A stretch of 15,221 nucleotides of DNA, from contig MU617348.1 in NCBI GenBank assembly GCA_025201705.1, positions 1 through 15,221 of the forward strand. Direction: 5' to 3'. A program made the position numbers and the translations under genes. Of the stretch, positions 9,640 through 15,221 are shown piece after piece. Origin of the DNA: Dissophora ornata. Taxonomy: Eukaryota > Mortierellomycota > Mortierellomycetes > Mortierellales > Mortierellaceae. How positions within the stretch are numbered: position 1 is the stretch's first letter; each line of letters begins with the position of its first letter. The notes under the pieces were generated by a model. It saw only the letters and a program-made list of their open reading frames with translations, was not told where the DNA came from and did no database searches.

Positions 9640-9705
9640 CTACTTGTGGTCCCGCAAATAAGCGTCGTGACTGGGCGCAATTGGTGGCAAAATTATTTGC
9701 GCCAT
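9640..9705 (-). promoter_or_regulatory. 21-codon upstream ORF in the MAU2 leader
   Basis: An ATG in strong context (AAAAATGG) lies 2 nt after the ORC6 stop and opens 21 codons ending in TAG at 9640-9642, 64 nt before the preferred MAU2 start. If MAU2 transcription begins upstream, this uORF would be met first and could reduce MAU2 translation. An alternative reading makes it the true MAU2 N-terminus through a 31-nt GT..AG intron (9643-9613) that keeps phase. Confidence 0.45.
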
Positions 9706-9706
9706 T

Positions 9707-9716
9707 TTTATTTATT
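9707..9716 (-). terminator. Double AATAAA at the ORC6 stop
   Basis: The minus strand reads AATAAATAAA, two overlapping AATAAA hexamers spanning the ORC6 TAA (9708-9710). This may be the ORC6 poly(A) signal, in which case the ORC6 3' end would fall within the MAU2 leader or first exon. The A-rich coding tail could also create it by chance. Confidence 0.4.
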
Positions 9717-11340
9717 TTTTGTGTAAAGGTTTGCAAGGACTCTAGTTTTCCATTCTTGATAATGCGCATACGCCCTTGTGTTCTCGTACTTGACTCGCGG
9801 AATCTACACGACCCATGGGTGATCTTGAGTCAACACCGGATGGAGAAGGGGGAAAAAAAATGCAATAACGCAATACAAAGGTACATACCATGCTATAGAC
9901 GCCTCCGGTTTTACGTCGTTGGTTCAGCAGCCTACCAGCATCTTGAGATGCAGCAGTGGCCTCCTTTAAACCTTTCCGTGGTGTTCCTTTCTTCAAGCTC
10001 GTGATATCCGCAGACGACAACTGTATATCCGAAGGATCCAGCCTTTTCCGTTTTGATGGTGGCTTCGCTGACCTGGCGGCAGCTCCCGAGGTCTCCTGGC
10101 CATTGCCTTGCTCCTCGACATCATCAGCATCCGAAACAAGCGACATTTGGCTAACGTTGGATATCTGACGTTTCGTTCCCATAGTCCGGTAAGCATCTGG
10201 TTGCCGATTAATTCCGCGAAGTTCCGATGTGGTCGATCCTGCGCTTTTGACAATAAATGGATTCTCGTCATCCTCCCCATCCTCGCGGTCGCCATTCCGC
10301 TCCGATTTCTTTGGTTGTCCTGGCCTCTGTACCTCGGCACCTCCTCTTATCGGTATCACAATTTCAATCAAACTACTTGTGCTGCTGTCATTATCGCTCA
10401 AAGGCCTCCGTTTCCTCGGAGTCGACGGCGTAGAACCGCTTCCTCCCGTCACTCCACCTTTGGGCTTCCTCAAGGACATCAAAAATACTAGCACAGTGTC
10501 CTCAATTAACCGAATCGTATTATCAAGCTCAGGCTTCTTGACCTTGTGTTCTATTGCCGTCAAAATCGTCTCCTTCAACTCCTTGCCGCCGCGCCCTCCA
10601 ATTCTTTTAGCAACTTTGGCCTTTGCTCCACCTTCAGCGGTTGCCATTTCCTCGACTTTGCTCACAGTCATGTTCCGCGCCATCGCACATAGCCAGAATG
10701 CTGCTCCAACCCACTTGGGATCCGAGTATTTCACATGGACACGCTGCGCCGGTGAAAGAGATTTGACCCAAACCTCAAAGAAACGCTCCAGACAATCCAG
10801 AGCCAACCCGTCCAATTCCATGGATCCGTACTGAATAGCCAGTTGTCGCAGATATGTCTGCGAGGTGCTGGAAATGAGCTGCCTCATATGAGAATGACGT
10901 GGATCGCCCGTCAAGTTGACATCCAGTGTGGGTGAAGACCCTGTAGATAACGTCTCCTGATCATGCTGCCGGGATTTCCCTGTCAAGAGTCGGGAGAGCT
11001 TTTGCAAGGTGTTGCTGTATTCAGAAGGGGAAGGCGCCCCTGAGAGTCGGACAAGAACCTGCCGCGATACCTCTATTGACAGTCTGGTAGATGCGTCGAG
11101 CAAAAAGCAGAATCGCGTCAGAGTTCAGTCGTGCAAAGTAAAAAGGTTAGCCTTTTTACCACTCTTGATCACTTACTGATCGGCTGCAATGTCAACACAG
11201 ATGGCTGCATGACTAGGATGATTCTTGATGGCTCCATTGAATTCGGCAGCTTGGAGGTATGCACAAGCCTTATCTGCGAGTGAGGTCCTGTGATCGAGAG
11301 AGAGTCTTTCGAGGATAACGGCAATATCGCGTCGTGACAT
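9708..11340 (-). CDS. ORC6: Origin recognition complex subunit 6 (3 exons)
   Basis: Homologue of Orc6, the smallest ORC subunit, required for MCM2-7 loading at replication origins. Exons: 11340-11177, 11083-9889, 9803-9708; GT..AG junctions in phase, about 484 aa (human 252, budding yeast 435). N-terminal half: DIAVILERLSLDH, then ICVDIAADQ|LSIEVSRQVL and VLVRLSG, which follow the human MCLDLAAS...AYLIKLSG pattern; then QTYLRQLAIQYGSMEL and YSDPKWVGAAFWLCAMARNM. This fits the two TFIIB-like helical domains (about 1-260). The middle is basic and disordered, with STPSTPRKRRPLSD (full CDK consensus TPRK at about 276-279), a second KKGTPRKG, and a KRKR nuclear-localisation-like patch. The last exon supplies HYQEWKTRVL, equivalent to the conserved C-terminal helix that binds Orc3; Tyr468 aligns with human Tyr232, mutated in Meier-Gorlin syndrome. 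Without that splice the frame runs on into unrelated sequence, so the exon 3 join is well supported. Confidence 0.91.
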
Positions 11341-11494
11341 GGGAGGGAAGTACGAGGCAAGAGTTTGTGGTGAACACGAAAGAACTCAGGCGCAAGGGGC
11401 TTTACTGAAAGTGATGGCGGTGGCTTTTATATTCACGACCATGCCACGACCCTTGGCTCGAAACCAGAGTTTATGTTTTACGAGAATAAATAAT

Positions 11495-11535
11495 ATTGGG
11501 GTTTCAATGGCTCATGAATGCAGAAAACAACGCGT
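11495..11535 (-). promoter_or_regulatory. CCAAT box and ACGCGT (MCB-type) site upstream of ORC6
   Basis: In the 289-nt gap before ORC6 the coding strand has CCAAT at 11499-11495 (155 nt before the ATG) and the palindrome ACGCGT at 11530-11535 (190 nt before it). ACGCGT is the core of the MluI cell-cycle box bound by MBF at G1/S genes of yeasts, which would suit ORC6. The same hexamer also occurs at 2169, 8355, 12396, 14328 and 14350 (approximate), close to chance expectation for 15 kb, so the assignment is tentative. Confidence 0.3.
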
Positions 11536-11629
11536 AGGCAAACAAAACAAGGGAAAAAAAAGGAAAAGGAAAGAGCATCCACTTTCATACAAAACAGGAA
11601 AAGAAAAAACTCTCTATCTACTATTGATA

Positions 11630-13827
11630 TCATTCCTGGATGGACTCGTAGCTCCACACACGGGCGCGGGTATCACCAGATCCAGTGGCAAAATAAGTAC
11701 CGGCCGGACTCAGGGCAACAGAGATAACTATACAGAGCAACGGAGCATCATATGGTTAAGAAAGCTACACGGAGGCAAGTTAGATTGCATCTGCGAATAA
11801 GGGCAAACCATACCTGAGTTCTTGTGTCCTTGAAGCATGAACTGAACTGCTGTTGATTGTGGGTCCCAAAACTGAACCCCACGATCCTTAGAGCCTGAGA
11901 CCACCCATTTGCCATCCGGTGAAACGGCGACAGATAGAACAAAGTCCTATACAAGCACCACGAGATAAGTCATGCTCTGTCAGTGACATGATCATATCTA
12001 GACGTCGCACTAAACTTAATCCATTCGGATCGACTTGTTGTTACCTTATGACCGTTAAACGTTGCTTTGCATAAAGTGCCTCTCGACGCGCCATTCTGAC
12101 CATTTCTGCCGATTAGCGTAAGATCCCATGATTTCAATGTGCGATCCAGACTTCCAGAAACGAGGGTCTTGCCATCGGGTGCGAAAGCAACGCTGTATAC
12201 AGAGTCCTTGTGTCCTTCCAATTTTTCAAGCAGTTGACCAGTATGCGTGTCCCATACACGGACCATCTTATCCAGCGATCCAGCAGCAACCAGTCGACCA
12301 TCCGGTGAGATCGCAACTGAAGTCACGCCAGCGTCCTTTTGATCAACGTCTCCCACTGTGAGGGTGTACAAGCACTTGCCGGTCTCCATGTCCCATACGC
12401 GTGCGGTCTGATCGCCTGATCCAGATACAATAATTCTCCCGTCTCTTGAGAAATCCAGCGAGTAAATATCCTGTTCGTGTCCCTTTAGGGTCATGCGAAT
12501 TTTCTTGCGATTGATCTCCCAGATTCTGATCTGCCTGTCCTCTGCACCAGTAGCAAGAAATTTTCCGTCGGGGCTGAAGCAAACGGAGCGAATGTAAAGA
12601 TCATCCTTTCCAGCAGTGTCATCGGCAAGAACGCTATGGTGTACAAGTAAGCAATGATTAGCTCCCTGATCCCTCACAAGTAAGGTCATTTATGCCATCG
12701 TCCTCACAGTGCCACTTACTGTGTACTCTGACCTGTCTGAATATCAAAGATCTGTGCACTGCGATTGCATCCTGTGGCAAGGTACTTGCCATCTGCGCTG
12801 AAGCGAACACAGCAAACCACGCTAATAAAATTTGTGCATAAATTTTTTGAGTGTTTTGTCATGCGACGATGAACGTAAAAACAGCCATGGAAGAAACAAA
12901 TTAGACTTACCTAGAATGCTCCATCGTATGCACAAGATCGACTTTCAGCTGCTGAGGAACCTTAGGGTTGGAACTAAGTGGCGATCGAGTGGACAATATT
13001 GGTTAGCGCGTTAGCACCAAAAAATTTCCCAAGCGACACATCAGAAACCCTCACACGACTTACATCGCGAACCAGTCCGCGCCTTCCCGCTTCAATTGTG
13101 CTGGGACGTTATCAGGATCATCGCTCCAGTTGGAAGGGGTGTTGGCTCCCCTTGCAGTGCGAGCAACTGTAGTAGGAGTAGACGAGGCTGCACCTGATTT
13201 CCGCTTATTGTTTGCAGATGCTGCCGGAGACCCCACTTCTTCCTTCGCTTGGATATATGCTCCGCCCTGTGGATTTGCAAACAGAATGTTATTGATCAAT
13301 GAAGCGCCAATATGTCCAGTAGTAATAAGCCAGCAGTGAAAGGATTAAACAACCATACCTTCCCAGGCTTGACAGGCTGCTTTGATGATGGCTGGGGGAC
13401 AGGTGAGCTATAGCCGCTGGGTCCCATCACTGAGGGCTGACCATTGGGGTTACCGTGGGGGCTGGGAGGCATATTACCATACATGTTGCCAGGAGGACCT
13501 GGTGGTGGGATATCTGCTTCCGTCTTGAAACGAGAACCATCGCTCTCTGTCTTAAATCGTTTTGACTGAGACTGACCCTGTTGGGATTGTCCGTTGCTTC
13601 CATTCATATAGGGCGAATGTGGTCCTCCAGGACCTGGAGGCATATTGGGGCCGCCATACATGTGCTGCTGCTGGGCTTGCTGCTGTTGCATATGCTGCTG
13701 CTGTTGATGATGTTGTTGCTGCTGCTGCAAATGATGCTGCTGTTGAGCCTGATGCTGCTGTTGAGCCTGTTGCTGCTGCGATTGCTGGGCTTGTTGCTGT
13801 TGTTGCTGCTGCTGGGCCTGCTGGGCC

Positions 13828-13862
<35 letters not shown>

Positions 13863-14586
13863 TTGTTGCTGCTGGGAGGGGTCGACCATTTGGGGAGGTG
13901 CAATCAAACCGGGACCTCCCCCAGGGCCGCCACTAATAATTCCGCCGAAAAGATTCGATTGGCCGTGTCCAATGTTGGGTGGGGGAGGTTGAGCGTGCGA
14001 CATTTGATGGGGCATCTGGACGACTCCTCCACGTTGCTCAACTTCGCGTCTCAGTCGTACGACTTCCTCCTCGACCCTAATAATGCCATTCAAGGTTTTT
14101 GCCGGATTGACAGAATATCAGTTGGGCTGTTTTAACTCTGCGGCTCTTGCAGATTTTGAACGGAAATTGCTCTCAGAGTGCCATGCAGCCTTTTTATACC
14201 AATCAAACCGTGATTCTTACATATGGTACTGGCTCTTCATGGACTCGTGCTTTCTTTCAAGCTCGTACAGGGCTCTTCTAAAGGCGTCCATTTCCTGGAC
14301 TTGACTGTTGACTGTATCAAGTAAGAACGCGTGGAAGGAAACACAGAGACGCGTTAGTGTTCAGTTCAGGATCCGCGGATCAACGGTACACAGCGATATA
14401 AGAATCCAATCTTGACTGATGCGGCTCAGGAATTGACTTACTCTTGTGTTCACACTCATCGCGTTGTGCATTGGCAACCATGGCCTCGCGGCTCAAACTC
14501 TCAAACTCCTGTTTAATGAGATCGAGCCATTCGGGTACACCTGTACGGCCAGGGACCATTGGGCGGTGGTTGTATATTCCAGACAT
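11630..14586 (-). CDS. TUP1: Tup1-like WD40 transcriptional co-repressor (9 exons)
   Basis: Homologue of Tup1, the global co-repressor that works with Ssn6/Cyc8. Exons: 14586-14442, 14311-14221, 14076-13359, 13266-13064, 12973-12911, 12821-12720, 12633-12045, 11946-11814, 11727-11630; all introns are GT..AG (86-144 nt) and in phase, about 713 aa. Residues 1-95 form the Tup N-terminal tetramerisation helix ([49 protein letters not shown]). Then come a Gly/Pro spacer, a Gln/His-rich tract (about 147-217), a Gly/Pro/Ser linker with a KRFK patch, and the Tup1 signature [20 protein letters not shown] at about 382-401. Seven WD40 blades follow: [135 protein letters not shown]. The first methionine is chosen because the N-terminal domain begins immediately after it. 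Confidence 0.96.
13662..13874 (-). repeat. Imperfect CAG/CAA trinucleotide tract (poly-Gln/His) in TUP1
   Basis: 71 consecutive codons of TUP1 exon 3 are almost all CAG or CAA (Gln), interrupted by Ala, His, Met, Ser and Leu codons. The longest pure Gln run is at the high-coordinate end. The antisense strand therefore reads as a spurious Leu-rich ORF. Gln-rich regions after the tetramer helix are typical of Tup1 proteins; length polymorphism between strains is likely (inference). Confidence 0.9.
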
Positions 14587-14784
14587 TTAGGAATATGGAC
14601 TTGATCGGATGGTGCTGTGAATTCTTTTGATCCCACAAGGTTTTATATTGTATGTGACGGACCTAGGATCTAATTATGTCAGGAGGCAAGAGGAAACGGA
14701 TGGAGTCAAGTCAGGAAACACGGTAGATGAAGTGCAATGAGACATGAGCTTCATCTTTGATGGTCGCGAGCCCAATGGGTGGCT

Positions 14785-15152
14785 TGTGGGTGATGAATGA
14801 AAATATCGTTGCATCATGATACATGCTGCTCCCCTCCCATCTTAGGATCTCACAGCTTGGCTGTAAATCGCCAATCCCGCAACTGGTAGCTAACCAGTTG
14901 CCAACCTCATTTCTTTAGTTCAGCCCCCTACTTTATGTGCTGCTCATATCACAAACTGAGCTGATCTGATTTCTTTCATTCGATGACCAATTTTAATTGA
15001 TTTTTCCGATGCTCCGGCGCAGTGCACTTTCCGAATTTCGTAATGTCGCCACCAGGACTAGCCCAAACTTCAGTGGTTGACAAGCTAGTCGGGGCTCGCG
15101 TTTAAAATCATGTTTTGCACAGCATCATTGAAAACAGTGTGGGTGATGAATG
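14785..15152. repeat. 15-bp direct repeat pair (14785-14799, 15138-15152)
   Basis: The sequence TGTGGGTGATGAATG occurs twice, 353 nt apart, in the same orientation in the TUP1 upstream region. An exact 15-mer match is unlikely by chance over this length. Between the copies lies the inverted repeat and no ORF. Confidence 0.6.
14879..14901. repeat. Inverted repeat, 9-bp arms, 5-nt loop
   Basis: GCAACTGGT (14879-14887), loop AGCTA, then ACCAGTTGC (14893-14901): the arms are perfectly complementary. It lies about 300 nt upstream of the TUP1 start and could be a site for a dimeric DNA-binding protein. Confidence 0.6.
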
Positions 15153-15221
15153 CGAGTGCATTTACATGCAATGTGATATTAAAAGGGAGGAGGCAAGTGA
15201 CGAGGGAGAAAGGGGTGAATG

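Larger units (their letters stand above)
14587..15221 (-). promoter_or_regulatory. TUP1 upstream region, no gene seen
   Basis: This is 635 nt of sequence upstream of TUP1 on the coding strand. No ORF of note is present on either strand. It contains CCAAT on the plus strand at about 14871-14875 and 14985-14989, a 15-bp direct repeat (14785-14799 and 15138-15152) and a 9-bp-arm inverted repeat (14879-14901). It most likely holds the TUP1 promoter and, at the right edge, sequence belonging to the next gene. Confidence 0.5.

Noticed and set aside
9613..9705. MAU2 start at ATG 9705 with a 31-nt intron (9643-9613)
   Set aside because: Phase is kept, but 31 nt is far shorter than any other intron here (65-192 nt). 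The uORF reading is preferred; transcript data would decide.
9742..9888. Unspliced extension of ORC6 exon 2 to a stop at 9742
   Set aside because: It reads through a clear GTATGT donor into unrelated sequence. Splicing to 9803 instead yields the conserved Orc6 C-terminal helix (HYQEWKTRVL).
10229..10834. Plus-strand 201-codon ORF
   Set aside because: Fully antisense to ORC6 exon 2, which has clear family motifs; no recognisable domain of its own.
13581..14135. Plus-strand 184-codon Leu-rich ORF that could look like a membrane protein
   Set aside because: It is the antisense reading of the TUP1 CAG/CAA tract (CTG/TTG = Leu).
14328..14355. Two ACGCGT sites 22 nt apart in TUP1 intron 1
   Set aside because: The hexamer occurs about six times in the window, close to chance, and intron location gives no support for a cell-cycle role.

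Overview
This is nuclear DNA from a filamentous, early-diverging fungus. The gene set is fungal: a Bud6/Aip3 polarity factor and a Tup1 co-repressor with the fungal N-terminal tetramer helix. Introns are many and short (29 inferred, mostly 65-145 nt, with GT..AG ends). Intron density and protein style suggest Mucoromycota/Mortierellomycotina, but this is inference and no marker proves it.

All five recognisable protein genes lie on the minus strand. From right to left, in transcription order, they are: TUP1 (14586-11630, 9 exons, about 713 aa); ORC6, origin recognition complex subunit 6 (11340-9708, 3 exons, about 484 aa); MAU2/SCC4, the TPR subunit of the cohesin loader (9575-6601, 11 exons, about 692 aa); BUD6 (6362-3133, 5 exons, about 897 aa); and an HSDL2-type short-chain dehydrogenase (2213-866, 6 exons, about 288 aa). 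I built the exon models by hand from splice-site phase and remembered family similarity. Every junction keeps the reading frame.

The spaces between genes are short. ORC6 and MAU2 are almost fused head to tail: the ORC6 stop codon is 2 nt from an ATG that opens a 21-codon upstream ORF in the MAU2 leader, so the MAU2 promoter or transcript must overlap ORC6. Between HSDL2 and BUD6 is a decayed minus-strand ORF (about 3017-2388). It holds a RuvC-I-like 'G-I-N-P-G' motif and may be a relic of a TnpB/Fanzor-type mobile element. Bases 1-865 and 14587-15221 hold no gene that I can support. The second of these is the TUP1 upstream region and carries a 15-bp direct repeat and a 9-bp-arm inverted repeat.

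The genes do not form one pathway. ORC6 and MAU2 both act on chromosome duplication (origin licensing and cohesin loading), BUD6 acts in formin-driven actin assembly at the hyphal tip, TUP1 in global repression, and the HSDL2-like enzyme probably in lipid metabolism. The most unusual structural features are two coding micro-exons, 10 nt in HSDL2 (encoding part of the catalytic NNA motif) and 18 nt in MAU2, and the ORC6-MAU2 junction. I saw no tRNA, rRNA, CRISPR array or intact transposon.
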